A stretch of DNA of 64,000 bases, taken from contig JACJWU010000003.1 of NCBI GenBank assembly GCA_020636995.1, positions 347,975 to 411,974 on the forward strand. Direction: 5' to 3'. The stretch is from Actinomycetota bacterium. Its GTDB lineage: Bacteria; Actinomycetota; Actinomycetes; S36-B12; UBA10799. The notes under the pieces were generated by a model. The model saw only the letters and a list, made by a program, of their open reading frames with translations, searched no databases and was not told where the DNA came from. Position 1 is the stretch's first letter. Every line of letters begins with the position of its first letter. This document shows, piece after piece, positions 25,374 to 34,212 of this stretch. The position numbers were made by a program, and so were the translations under genes.

Positions 25374-25661
25374 TTGCGTCCCTATGAAGTGATGATCATC
25401 CTCGATCCAGATCTCGAGGAGCGGACCGTTCAGCCGAGCCTGGAGGCTTTCCTGAACGTCGTGCGCCAGGACAAGGGCACCGTCGACAAGATCGACATCT
25501 GGGGCCGCCGTCGCATGGCCTACGACATTCAGAAGAAGTCCGAGGGCATCTACGTCGTGCTGGAACTGACCTGCACCCCGCAGACCGTGGCCGAGATGGA
25601 CCGTCAGTTGAACCTGAACGAAGCTGTGCTTCGGACCAAGGTTCTACGCCGGGCCGCCTGA
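25374..25661 (+). CDS. rpsF: 30S ribosomal protein S6
   Basis: A 95-residue S6 of normal length, starting MRPYEVMIILDPDLEERTVQ and ending in the typical NLNEAVLRTKVLRR. It binds S18 on the 30S platform. The start is TTG 25374: it is the only start at the family's N-terminus and has GGAGG 9 bases upstream. That Shine-Dalgarno is masked by the leader hairpin. First gene of rpsF-ssb-rpsR-rplI. Confidence 0.97.
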   Translation: MRPYEVMIILDPDLEERTVQPSLEAFLNVVRQDKGTVDKIDIWGRRRMAYDIQKKSEGIYVVLELTCTPQTVAEMDRQLNLNEAVLRTKVLRRAA

Positions 25662-25715
25662 GCCTTGTCGTACCCCTGCGTCACGATCCAAGCCGAACGA
25701 CGAAAGGTCTGAACA

Positions 25716-26195
25716 ATGGTCGGTGAACCCCAGATCAACATGGTGGGCAACCTCGTTGCCGACCCGGAGCTCCGCTTCACCCCCTCCGGGGTGGCCGCGG
25801 CCAGCGTCCGGATCGCCGTGACCCCGCGCAGCCGGGACAACGCCACCGGTGAATGGAAGGACGGGGAGACCGTCTGGCTGTCCGGTACGGTGTGGCGCCA
25901 GTACGCCGAGAACGTCGCCGAGTCCCTGCAGAAGGGCGCTCGCGTCATCGTGATCGGGCGGCTCAAGCAGCGTTCCTACGAGACCCGCGAGGGCGAGAAG
26001 CGCACGGTCTACGAAGTCGACATCGACGACATCGGCCCGGCCCTGCGGTATGCCACAGCGAAGATCCAGAAGACCAGCCGCGGCTCGTCCGCCGACGCCC
26101 CCGCTGCCGGTGGCGCTGGTGGCGGTGGCCCGTGGGGCGCTCCCGAATCCGGTGGCGACTCCTGGGGCGGCGCGGTCGACGAACCCCCCTTCTAA
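25716..26195 (+). CDS. ssb: Single-stranded DNA-binding protein
   Basis: A 159-residue SSB. The OB fold spans residues 1-110 (INMVGNLVADPELRFTPSGV, VIVIGRLKQRSYETREGEKR). A glycine-rich linker follows, ending in the acidic tip DEPPF that recruits replication and repair partners. AAAGG lies before ATG 25716. In the conserved rpsF-ssb-rpsR order, 54 bases after rpsF. Confidence 0.97.
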   Translation: MVGEPQINMVGNLVADPELRFTPSGVAAASVRIAVTPRSRDNATGEWKDGETVWLSGTVWRQYAENVAESLQKGARVIVIGRLKQRSYETREGEKRTVYEVDIDDIGPALRYATAKIQKTSRGSSADAPAAGGAGGGGPWGAPESGGDSWGGAVDEPPF

Positions 26196-26252
26196 CAACC
26201 CATCCATCCCATTCCGGCCGTGAGGCCGGGCCCGACACATCGGAGCACCACA

Positions 26253-26498
26253 ATGGCGAAGCAGCCACCTCGGCCCGTAAAGCCGATCAAGAAGAAGGCG
26301 AACCAGCTCAAGGCCGCCGGCGTTGAGCAGGTCGACTACAAGGACGTCGCACTTCTGCGCAAGTTCATCTCCGACCGCGGCAAGATCCGTGCCCGCCGCG
26401 TCACCGGGGTGACTGTGCAGCAGCAGCGCGAGATCGCCAAGGCGATCAAGAACGCTCGCGAGATGGCCCTGTTGCCGTACTCGTCGACGGCCCGCTGA
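26253..26498 (+). CDS. rpsR: 30S ribosomal protein S18
   Basis: An 81-residue S18 with the family core YKDVALLRKFISDRGKIRAR RVTG (shown in two parts) and the C-terminal ALLPYSSTAR. There are no CxxC zinc cysteines, so this is a zinc-independent form. ATG 26253 with GGAG upstream is preferred over a longer frame from 26220 that would add non-family residues. S18 pairs with S6. Confidence 0.96.
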   Translation: MAKQPPRPVKPIKKKANQLKAAGVEQVDYKDVALLRKFISDRGKIRARRVTGVTVQQQREIAKAIKNAREMALLPYSSTAR

Positions 26499-26506
26499 GG
26501 AGAGTC

Positions 26507-26953
26507 ATGAAGATCATCCTGACCCAAGATGTCGACAACCTCGGCGCTCCCGGGGACATCGTCGAGGTGAAGGACGGCTACGGCCGCAACTACCTCGTCC
26601 CACGCGGCTACGCGATCCGCTGGACCCGCGGCGCGGAGAAGCAGATCGACCAGATCAAGCGTGCCCGCAGTGCCCGCGAGATCCGCAGCCGTGAGCACGC
26701 CGACGAGGTCCTCGCACAACTTGAGGCCCTCAACGTCAGCGTGACCGCCAAGTCCGGTGACACCGGCCGGCTGTTCGGTTCGGTCACCACCAGCGACGTC
26801 GCCAACGCGATCAAGGCCGCCGGTGGGCCGCTGGTGGAGAAGCGCGCCATCGAGATCGACGGCCACATCAAGTCCCTCGGTGACTACCCGGTGCGGGTCT
26901 CCCTGCACCCGGACGTGGTCGCCACGGTGACGCTGCACGTGGTGTCGGCCTGA
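26507..26953 (+). CDS. rplI: 50S ribosomal protein L9
   Basis: A 148-residue L9. The N-terminal RNA-binding domain is typical (MKIILTQDVDNLGAPGDIVE, then VKDGYGRNYLVPRGYA), followed by the long connecting helix and the C-terminal domain (GRLFGSVTTSDVANAIK, VRVSLHPDVVATVTLHV). Last gene of the operon, 8 bases after rpsR and followed by a strong hairpin. Confidence 0.97.
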   Translation: MKIILTQDVDNLGAPGDIVEVKDGYGRNYLVPRGYAIRWTRGAEKQIDQIKRARSAREIRSREHADEVLAQLEALNVSVTAKSGDTGRLFGSVTTSDVANAIKAAGGPLVEKRAIEIDGHIKSLGDYPVRVSLHPDVVATVTLHVVSA

Positions 26954-26967
26954 GGCATTGACATGAA

Positions 26968-27001
26968 GGCCGGTCCCCGGGCTCACCGGGGGCCGGCTTT
27001 C
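26968..27001 (+). terminator. Rho-independent-like terminator after rplI
   Basis: Stem GCCGGTCCCCGG (26969-26980) pairs with CCGGGGGCCGGC (26986-26997), one G-T pair, five-base loop GCTCA, followed by TTTC. It separates the ribosomal protein operon from the phosphatase gene. Confidence 0.75.
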
Positions 27002-27021
27002 GCGTCTCGGCGAGGAACACG

Positions 27022-27474
27022 ATGACGATCCGCATCACCACTGTCTGCCTGGGCAACATCTGCCGTTCCCCGATCGCCGCCGCCGTGTTGGCCGCGGAAC
27101 TTGCCGATCTCGATGTGGAGGTCGACTCCGCAGGTACCGGGGGTTGGCACGTCGGAGACGACGCCGATCCCCGAGCGCTTCTCGCTCTGCGGCGGGCGGG
27201 GTACGACCTGGAACACCGCGCGCGGCAGGTGGATTCGCAGTTGCTGGCCGACACCGACCTGGTGCTGGCCATGGATGCCGCCAATCTGCGGGATCTGCAG
27301 CGCATGGGGGTGGATGCCGTTCTGCTGCGCACCTTCGACCCACACGCGGACGACCCGGAGGTGCCCGACCCGTACTACGGCACGCCGGACGACTTCGACG
27401 AGGTGGTGGCGATGGTACGGGCGGCAGTGCCCGGACTACGGGCGCATCTCGCGATGCGAGACGGTTGGATCTGA
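27022..27474 (+). CDS. Low-molecular-weight protein tyrosine phosphatase
   Basis: A 150-residue LMW-PTP. The active-site loop is at the N-terminus, VCLGNICRSPIAAAV (C-x5-R-S), and the general-acid aspartate is in VPDPYYG near residue 117. It is the small cytoplasmic fold that removes phosphate from protein tyrosines, related to PtpA and Wzb. GAGGA precedes ATG 27022. It stands alone between rplI and dnaB, so its substrate is not indicated. Confidence 0.92.
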   Translation: MTIRITTVCLGNICRSPIAAAVLAAELADLDVEVDSAGTGGWHVGDDADPRALLALRRAGYDLEHRARQVDSQLLADTDLVLAMDAANLRDLQRMGVDAVLLRTFDPHADDPEVPDPYYGTPDDFDEVVAMVRAAVPGLRAHLAMRDGWI

Positions 27475-27556
27475 GCCCCCGGAACCAGGCCCCTCGTGGC
27501 ACTGGCGTGGTGCCTGGTCGAGCGGTCGCCACCCGTGTTGCGCGGTGATCCCAGTT

Positions 27557-27699
27557 CTGTCCACACGTAACAGACAGGTAAACTCCCTGATCAGAGGCAA
27601 GTTCTCAGGATCACAAAGTCCGGCTCCCCCAGGTTTTCCACAGGTTGTCTCACCCGCGGCGCGAGGCGCGTCCACAGGCGCTGCACCGCGCTGTCCACA
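27557..27699 (+). promoter_or_regulatory. Cluster of four DnaA-box-like sites upstream of dnaB
   Basis: Four same-strand nonamers ending TCCACA lie in the 288-base gap before dnaB: CTGTCCACA (27557-27565), TTTTCCACA (27634-27642), GCGTCCACA (27668-27676) and CTGTCCACA (27691-27699). Actinobacterial DnaA boxes centre on TTGTCCACA, so two match at 8 of 9 positions. The rest of the gap holds a 7-bp stem after the phosphatase (27484-27490 with 27512-27518). Confidence 0.5.
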
Positions 27700-27725
27700 C
27701 CCCGGATGACCACTTGCGCTGATCC

Positions 27726-27756
27726 TTGACCGGATGTCGCACCTGGTCGCTACAAC
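27726..27756 (+). promoter_or_regulatory. Promoter of dnaB (leaderless)
   Basis: TTGACC (27726-27731) and TACAAC (27751-27756) are 19 bases apart, slightly long. The -10 ends 6 bases before ATG 27763 and no Shine-Dalgarno is present, so transcription should start at or near the ATG. Confidence 0.5.
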
Positions 27757-27762
27757 AGAGCC

Positions 27763-29115
27763 ATGAGCCTGGACATGGAGCCTGCGGCACCCGCCTCCTT
27801 CGAACGCACGCCTCCCCAGGACCTCGCGGCCGAGCAGTGTGTGCTCGGGGCGATGATGCTGAGCAAGGATGCGATCGCGGACGTCGTGGAGCGTCTTCGC
27901 GAGGAGGATTTCTACACCCCCGCCCACCAGACCGTGTATCGGGTGATCCTCGATCTCTACTCGCGCGGGGAGCCGGCCGACGCGATCACCGTCAGCGCCG
28001 GACTGCTCGCCTCCGGTGAGTTGCAGCGGATCGGGGGAGCGCCCTATCTGCACACCCTGGTCGCCTCGCCGCCACTGACCGCCAATGCCTCGTACTACGC
28101 CCAGATCGTGCGGGACGCCTCGATGCGGCGCCGCCTCGTGGAGGTCGGTTCGCGGATCGTTCAGACCGGCTACGCCGGTGAGGGTGAGGTCGAGGAACTC
28201 ATCAACCGCGCCCAGGCCGAGGTGTACGAGATCACGCAGCGCACCACCGCGGAGGACTACGCGCCGTTGTCGGACCTGCTCGACGGGGTGTACACCGAAC
28301 TGGAGTCGATCCAGAACCACACCGGCGACATCATCGGTATCCCGACCGGGTTCGTCGACCTCGACAAGCTCACCAACGGTCTGCACCCCGGGCAGATGAT
28401 CGTCGTCGCGGCCCGACCCGCCATGGGGAAGTCCACACTCGGCTTGGACTTCGCCCGCTCCTGCAGCATCAAGCACGGATTGACCAGTGCCATCTTCAGC
28501 CTGGAGATGAGCCGCAACGAGATCGTCATGCGGCTGCTCTCGGCGCAGGGTGAACTCCCCCTGCACCACATGCGGTCGGGGTCGCTGAACGAACAGCAGT
28601 GGACCCGGATGGTGAACACGATGTCCGCGGTGTCCTCGGCGCCGCTGTTCATCGACGACTCCCCGAACATGTCGATGATGGAGATCCGCGCCAAGTGCCG
28701 GCGACTCAAGCAGCAGCACGACTTGCGGCTGATCATCGTCGACTATCTGCAGTTGATGAGTTCGGGCAAACGAGTGGAGTCCCGTCAACAGGAGGTCGCG
28801 GAGTTCTCCCGGGCACTCAAGCTTCTCGCGAAGGAACTCGAGGTGCCGGTGATCGCGATCAGCCAGTTGAACCGTGGTCCGGAGCAGCGCACCGATCGCA
28901 AACCCATGATGAGCGACCTGCGGGAATCGGGCTCGATCGAGCAGGACGCCGACGTGGTGATCCTGCTGCACCGCGAGGACGCGTACGAGAAGGACTCCCC
29001 GCGTATGGGTGAGGCGGACATCATCGTCGCCAAGCACAGGAACGGGCCCACGGCGACGGTGGTCACGGCGTTCCAGGGCCACTACAGCCGGTTCGTGGAC
29101 ATGCACCGGGGCTGA
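27763..29115 (+). CDS. dnaB: Replicative DNA helicase DnaB
   Basis: A 450-residue helicase of normal length, with no intein. The N-terminal domain (about 15-115) begins PPQDLAAEQCVLGAMMLS. The RecA-like motor has Walker A ARPAMGKST (217-225), Walker B LIIVDYLQLM, and the conserved tail SGSIEQDADVVILLHRED. It unwinds the fork as a hexamer. It is expressed from a leaderless promoter behind a cluster of DnaA-box-like sites. Confidence 0.97.
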   Translation: MSLDMEPAAPASFERTPPQDLAAEQCVLGAMMLSKDAIADVVERLREEDFYTPAHQTVYRVILDLYSRGEPADAITVSAGLLASGELQRIGGAPYLHTLVASPPLTANASYYAQIVRDASMRRRLVEVGSRIVQTGYAGEGEVEELINRAQAEVYEITQRTTAEDYAPLSDLLDGVYTELESIQNHTGDIIGIPTGFVDLDKLTNGLHPGQMIVVAARPAMGKSTLGLDFARSCSIKHGLTSAIFSLEMSRNEIVMRLLSAQGELPLHHMRSGSLNEQQWTRMVNTMSAVSSAPLFIDDSPNMSMMEIRAKCRRLKQQHDLRLIIVDYLQLMSSGKRVESRQQEVAEFSRALKLLAKELEVPVIAISQLNRGPEQRTDRKPMMSDLRESGSIEQDADVVILLHREDAYEKDSPRMGEADIIVAKHRNGPTATVVTAFQGHYSRFVDMHRG

Positions 29116-29143
29116 GTGTGGGTAGCGGACGAAGGGGCATGTG

Positions 29144-29533
29144 ATGGGTTCTGGTGTCGAGGTGACGCAGGTGTTGTCGATGGCCCTGGTGGGACGCGAC
29201 GAGGTGATATCGGCCCGGTTGTCGTATCGGGGCGAGGATCCGTTCGCGGTGTCGGTGGTGTTCACGGTCGGCGGTGTGCACGTGCAGTGGACCTTCGGCC
29301 GGGACCTTCTTCGCGACGGGTTGTGTGCCCCGGCCGGGCACGGGGACGTGATGGTGGCACCGGCTGGCGGTGGTCGGGTGTCGTTGACGTTGCGGTCCGG
29401 GTCGGGGCTGGCGATGTTGGCGTGCGACGCGGCTGATGTCGCGGTGTTCGTGCGCAGGATGTACGCGGCGGTACCCGACGGTGCGGAGAGCACGCACTGG
29501 GCGATCGACCAGTTCCTCGCCGATATCGCCTAG
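29144..29533 (+). CDS. SsgA/SsgB-like cell division regulator (SALP)
   Basis: A 129-residue protein of the SsgA-like family: VSARLSYRGEDPFAVSVVF-type start (ISARLSYRGEDPFAVSVVF), VQWTFGRDLLRDGL, SGSGLAMLACDAADVAVFV and a C-terminal TYAAVPDG-like end with the DQFLADI tail. SALPs control septum placement and sporulation in streptomycetes; SsgB recruits FtsZ. The family is largely confined to actinomycetes with complex morphology, so this is also a taxonomic marker. AAGGGG precedes ATG 29144. It follows dnaB by 28 bases. Confidence 0.82.
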   Translation: MGSGVEVTQVLSMALVGRDEVISARLSYRGEDPFAVSVVFTVGGVHVQWTFGRDLLRDGLCAPAGHGDVMVAPAGGGRVSLTLRSGSGLAMLACDAADVAVFVRRMYAAVPDGAESTHWAIDQFLADIA

Positions 29534-29596
29534 GAGCCCGTGGGGTTCGGTGGGCGGCGGGCTGTTCTACGGAAGGCGCGTCAACCGAAACGCCCA

Positions 29597-29625
29597 TTGA
29601 CCCCGCCACCGGGCAGGCGTAGTTT
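29597..29625 (+). promoter_or_regulatory. Promoter of the large secreted protein gene (leaderless)
   Basis: TTGACC (29597-29602) and TAGTTT (29620-29625) are separated by exactly 17 bases, and the -10 ends 5 bases before GTG 29631. This is the best-formed promoter in the window. It argues for GTG 29631 rather than ATG 29670 as the start. Confidence 0.65.
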
Positions 29626-29630
29626 CCGCT

Positions 29631-32600
29631 GTGCGCCTGTTCCGTACGACGGGCCCGGGCGTACACGAGATGGCGACGACTGCGACCAGCCAGAAGGTGC
29701 CCCGCCTCCTGCGGGCACGGACTACCGGGCGCCTCGCAGTTCTCACCGCCCTCGCCCTGGTCGCAGCCCTGCTGGGGCCGGTGGTGCCAGCTCGCGCCGC
29801 TGATACGGTCACCGTCGACTTCGAGACCGGGCCGGCCTTGGGCACTCCGGTGACAACGCAGTACGCGGCGTCCAGTTTCGTCACGTTCGAGGCTGCTGAC
29901 ATCGGTTTCCGGCCCTTCCGCAGGTCGGCCCCCGGCCAGGCGCGTTCCGGGACGATCGCTGCGGACGTAGGCATCGATGTCTGCTATCCGGACACTGGGG
30001 TGCCGTGCGAGTTCGTCACCCCCGGGATGACCGGCCGGCTCACCCGGACGGCTTCCGCGGTGACCGTGTACGCGGGACTGTTCACCTCGTCCCCACAGGC
30101 GGTCTCGGCACAACTGACCGCCTATCGGGCGAACAACTCGGTGGCCGGTGTCAGCCCGGTGGTCCCCATCAGCGCCAGTGGCTTCACCTCGCAGGTCCGG
30201 GTCACCAGCGCCGCTCCCGACATCGCCTACTTCTACCTGACGGTCACCGGCCCGGGTGCGGCGAACTCCGCGCTCGGCTTCGACGACCTGACTCTCGAGT
30301 TCCCGGACAACTCACTGCCCGACGTCAGCGTCTCGGCCCCGGCACAGGTCAACAGCCTGCGGCAAGGATCCACCCTGGACATCCCCATCGGTGTGACCCG
30401 GCTGAACGGGTCGAACGGCCCGGCGTCGATGTCGGTCTCGGGACTGCCGGCAGGGGTAACGGCACAGTTCCTACCGAACCCGATCACAGGGATCGGGAAC
30501 ACCACGACGATGCGGCTGACCGCCCAGGACGATGTGGCAGCCTTCGACAACCCCGTGGAGTTGACTGTCACAGCCGACCCGCTCGGAAATGCCGCAGTCG
30601 CTCCGGAGCCGCGCTCATCGACCACGTCATTGGTGGTCCGGACGAATTTCGAGATTTCGGTGGTCGGGGGTCCGCTCTTCCGGCTCGGATCGTGCGCGGC
30701 CACCGACGTCCCTGTTCGGGTTCGGCGCAACATCGACTTCCCCGGCACGGTCACGCTCTCCGTCGCCTCGTCGGGACCGTCCGCCCAGATACTGCCTGAT
30801 GTGACGATCCCGCCCGGCGGGAACCTCATCGCGGAGCGCACCCTGCGACTGCAGCGGACATCCGCCCTGGGATCGGTGCGCACCGTCACGCTGTCCGCGA
30901 CCAGCCCCGGCTATCCTTCCCGCACCCTGCAGGTGAGCGTGGCGGATGCGGCCGATTCGGCCACGCTGGCGGACACCTCCGGATGGGCCCCGCGCCGACG
31001 CCAGCCGGGCGACCGAATCCGCGTTGACGGCACCGGCTTCTGCCCGGGTACGAGGGTGCAGGTCGGCAACGGCCGGGCCGAGGTGGCGGCCGATGTTGCT
31101 GCGGATGGTCGCAGCCTCACGTTCGGCATCCCCCGCACCGCCACCAGTGGACCGGTGACGATTCTCCCGACCACGGGAGCCACGTACCAGACCACGAACT
31201 CCTTGCAGGTCCGCTCGGTGCGCAACCAGGACGGGTTCGCCTTCGCGAACTACTCGTACGGCTGGTTGTCCTACGGCGAACTCACCGACCTCGTGGGACA
31301 GCGGGACATGTTCATCGAGGTCAACCCGTGCTGGCCGTTCGGGAACTGCTCCATCCCGACCGGCGTGCCCGACCCGGTGGCCTACCTGGTGTGGGGGGTG
31401 CTCAATATCGCACTCAAGGCCTCCGGTGGTCATTGCTTCGGAATCAACCGCACGCTGCAGGAACTGCTGGCCGGCAAGGTGCGGCACAGCCGGTTCGCGC
31501 CGGGGGTGACGATCAACCACGACCTGCCAGCCGCCGCCGGGCCCAACGATGCACTGGGGACGTGGCTGGACGGCCGCCACGCAGGGCAGGGCACCGCCGA
31601 GTTCCTCGTCGGCTACCTGGGTCGCGAGCGGGACCTGCCCAATCAGCTGTCCGTGATACGGGCCGAACTTGGCAGGACGGTACCCGGGGATCTCACTGAA
31701 GAACGGGTTGAGCGGCCATGTGGTCACCGGGTACGACGTCGAGGATCGGCCGGACGGTTCGGTGTGGGTGTACGTCTACGACAACAACGTGCCTTTCGTT
31801 GTCTCAGAAGACCTGAACAGCAACGATCACCACTACCGGGAGATCGATCGCGGGATCATCCGCATCGACGCTGCGAAGAGCAGGTGGGAATTCCCCATGG
31901 GCAGCAGCACGTGGAGTGGTGGTGGGGGCGATTTCTTCACGATCCCGCTGAGCCTCATCCCGGATGACCCGTCGCTACCCGGCCTCAACGCACTGCAGAG
32001 CATCACGATCTTCAGGGCTCCGTCCGGGGCCGCCACCATCTCGGAACTGCCCGACGACGCGCAGTTCGTGCCTGTGCAGGACAGCGCGGCGATCCCCGGG
32101 TCCGCCGGTTTCCTCGTCGCTCCCGCGGGCACGACGATGTCGCATCAGGTCCGGGGGACGTCCACGGGCCGCTACTCCCAGGTGACCACGGCGAAAGGTT
32201 TCGTCGCAGGCGTGAGCGACGTCGCCACGGCGGCGGGGGTCACGGACACTCTCACATCGGACCCCGGTGACGGGACCATCACGTTCGCCGGGACGAAGGA
32301 CCGGCGGCTGCAATTGGACCTGGCATCCGACCAGCGAGGGCACCAGCGCTCGGCGAGCCTGCTGCTTCGCACTTTCAATGGTGGCGCGGAAGCCGTGGAC
32401 TTCGGCAAGGGCGCGACCCTGGTCCTGCGACACGACGGGCTGGCGACGACTCTGCGGCTGCAGTTCACAGACTCCGATCGCCGTGGGATCGACCGGATCA
32501 CATCGGCACCTGTGCGGATCCCACAGGGGGCGACCGTACGGGCGACGCCCACGTGGCGATCCCTGGACTCCGTGCGACTGGTCGTGGTGGACAACGGCAA

Positions 32601-32937
32601 ACGGACCACCCGAGTGCTCAGGGACCGGTCGCGCACGAGCACCCGCGTTGTGCTCGCCAAACCTGAAGCCACCGGCAAGCGTGTCAAGGTCTCGTTCCGG
32701 GTCGTGAGACCCGTCGTGCCCTCGTCGGCGGGCCTCGTGGTGCGGGTGTTCAAGGGCCAGCGGGTGGTGGCGCGCAAGGCGGTCGCCTACGCCAAGCCGC
32801 GGAAGGGAAAGACGCTGCGGTGGAAGGTGCCGCGACTGCGCAAGGGCCAACATCGGATCGTCGCCAGGGCGACGCTGATCACGTCCGGTGCTCAGGCCGC
32901 GACCCTGCATGACACCGCGAGGGTGACGGTGCGCTGA
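29631..32937 (+). pseudogene. Large secreted protein with papain-like motifs, interrupted by a frameshift
   Basis: Two overlapping frames encode one protein of about 1100 residues. Frame 1 starts at GTG 29631 with a long signal peptide (hydrophobic LAVLTALALVAALLG, cleavage near PARA-AD), followed by beta-rich NPCBM/CARDB/IPT-like domains and a GGHCFGINRTLQELLAG block. It then loses sense after about 31670. Frame 2, offset by +1, resumes with ISLKNGLSGHVVTGYDVEDR and VWVYVYDNNVPF and runs to 32937. The Cys, His and Asn/Asp needed for a papain/C39-like active site are thus split across the break. The end is basic (KGKTLRWKVPRLRKGQHR). One surplus base between about 31660 and 31690 would explain it: either a real mutation or a sequencing error. 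No protein family can be named with certainty. Confidence 0.75.
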
Positions 32938-32970
32938 GGCCACGCCGACGTCCCCGGCACGGCAGGGTTC

Positions 32971-34191
32971 TCAGGGACCGGCGGATGCCAGTGCCACCAG
33001 CCGCCGGGCGACGCTGTCCCAACTCCACAGGTCCTCGGCGGCGGCACGGGCGCCGGCCGACAACAGCGCCCGATCCTCGGCGGACAGGCCCGCGTACTGC
33101 TGCAGGCGCTCGGCCAGAGCCGCCGCGTCGCCGCTGCGGAAGGAGGCGAGGTGTGTCAACCGGTCCGGGTAGTGCTTCCGCACGCCCGCCGCGATCTCCG
33201 CCAGTCCGCTGTGGTCGGCGACCAGCGGCGGACACCCGCAGGCTGCCGCCTCCGCGGCGACCATCCCGAACGCCTCCGGGAACACCGACGGGACGACGCT
33301 GACATCCATCAGCGGCCACAGGTAGCGCAGGTGGCGATGCTGCAGGGGCCCTGTGAACAGAACGTCCGATGTGCTCTCGAGTGCGGCCCGGGCCGGTCCG
33401 AAACCCACGATGATCGCCGGGTGATCCAGGACATCGAGGAGCAGGGGGACACCCTTCTCCTCGCTGATCTTGCCCACGTACACAATCCGTGGGCGCTGGT
33501 TCTCAGCGAAGAACCGCGCCAGGCGGTCGGCGTTGCCCGGATCCGGAAGGCGCTCCTCCCCGGTCACGTCCGCCGCCGATTCGGCGAGCAGGCCGGCCAG
33601 TGCCTCGTCGTGTGCCCGGGGTCGCATCTGGTCGGTGTCGACCCCCGGTGGGATGACGCTGATCTGCGACGGTGCCACGTCGAGCAGCTCGAGGACGACC
33701 CGCTTGATGTGCTCGGAGCCGGCAACGATCCCCAGGCTGCCCCGAACACTCTCGGTGGCCCATGCACACAGGCCGGGGTCGTCCCGCATGGCGTATTCGA
33801 GTTCACTGCCGTGAGCTTTGACGAGGAACGGCAGGCCGGTGGCCGCTGCCACCGGACCACCGAGAACCAGGTGGTTGGCGATCAGCAGATCGGCCGGTCC
33901 CGCCGCGTTGATTGCCGCGGCGTTCGCTTCGACGTAGGCGTCGAGTTCGGCCGGGCTGAAGTCGCCGACGAGCCCGGGTTCGGCGTCGGAGTAGTTGTCC
34001 AGAACGAACACGGGCAGGCGGCCGGGCAGCCGAGGCCGGATCACCTCACAGCCGGGGATGGTGCCGGCGGGGTCCTGGCAGAAGACCGTCACATCGTGGC
34101 CCTGCGCGCTCAGCGTGCGGGCCAGCGCTGTTGTGTACTCGTTGGACCCGGTGCCCTGCAGCAGGTAGCCGTGCCATATGAAGATGCGCAC
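32971..34191 (-). CDS. GT4 family glycosyltransferase
   Basis: A 406-residue GT-B glycosyltransferase. The acceptor domain starts RIFIWHGYLLQGTGSNEYT. The donor domain has VIPPGVDTDQM, RIVYVGKISEEKGVPLLLD and the retaining-GT4 EX7E motif in PEAFGMVAAEAAACG. It transfers sugar from a nucleotide donor, probably in the cytoplasm; acceptor unknown. GTG 34191 is used because TACGTT lies 7 bases upstream (leaderless) and the family usually starts MRIF. It is downstream of the GDPD gene by 21 bases on the same strand. Confidence 0.85.
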   Translation of the reverse strand: MRIFIWHGYLLQGTGSNEYTTALARTLSAQGHDVTVFCQDPAGTIPGCEVIRPRLPGRLPVFVLDNYSDAEPGLVGDFSPAELDAYVEANAAAINAAGPADLLIANHLVLGGPVAAATGLPFLVKAHGSELEYAMRDDPGLCAWATESVRGSLGIVAGSEHIKRVVLELLDVAPSQISVIPPGVDTDQMRPRAHDEALAGLLAESAADVTGEERLPDPGNADRLARFFAENQRPRIVYVGKISEEKGVPLLLDVLDHPAIIVGFGPARAALESTSDVLFTGPLQHRHLRYLWPLMDVSVVPSVFPEAFGMVAAEAAACGCPPLVADHSGLAEIAAGVRKHYPDRLTHLASFRSGDAAALAERLQQYAGLSAEDRALLSAGARAAAEDLWSWDSVARRLVALASAGP

Positions 34192-34212
34192 ACAACGCAA
34201 CGTAACGCGGGC

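Noticed and set aside
27475..27762. Chromosomal replication origin
   Set aside because: DnaA-box-like sites are present, but dnaA, dnaN and an A+T-rich unwinding element are not; more likely a regulatory region of dnaB near oriC.
27763..29115. Intein in DnaB
   Set aside because: DnaB is a frequent intein host, but the 450-residue length is normal and motifs run without interruption.
27436..29493. Minus-strand open frame of about 685 codons
   Set aside because: Antisense of dnaB and the SsgB-like gene; the plus strand has full helicase motifs.
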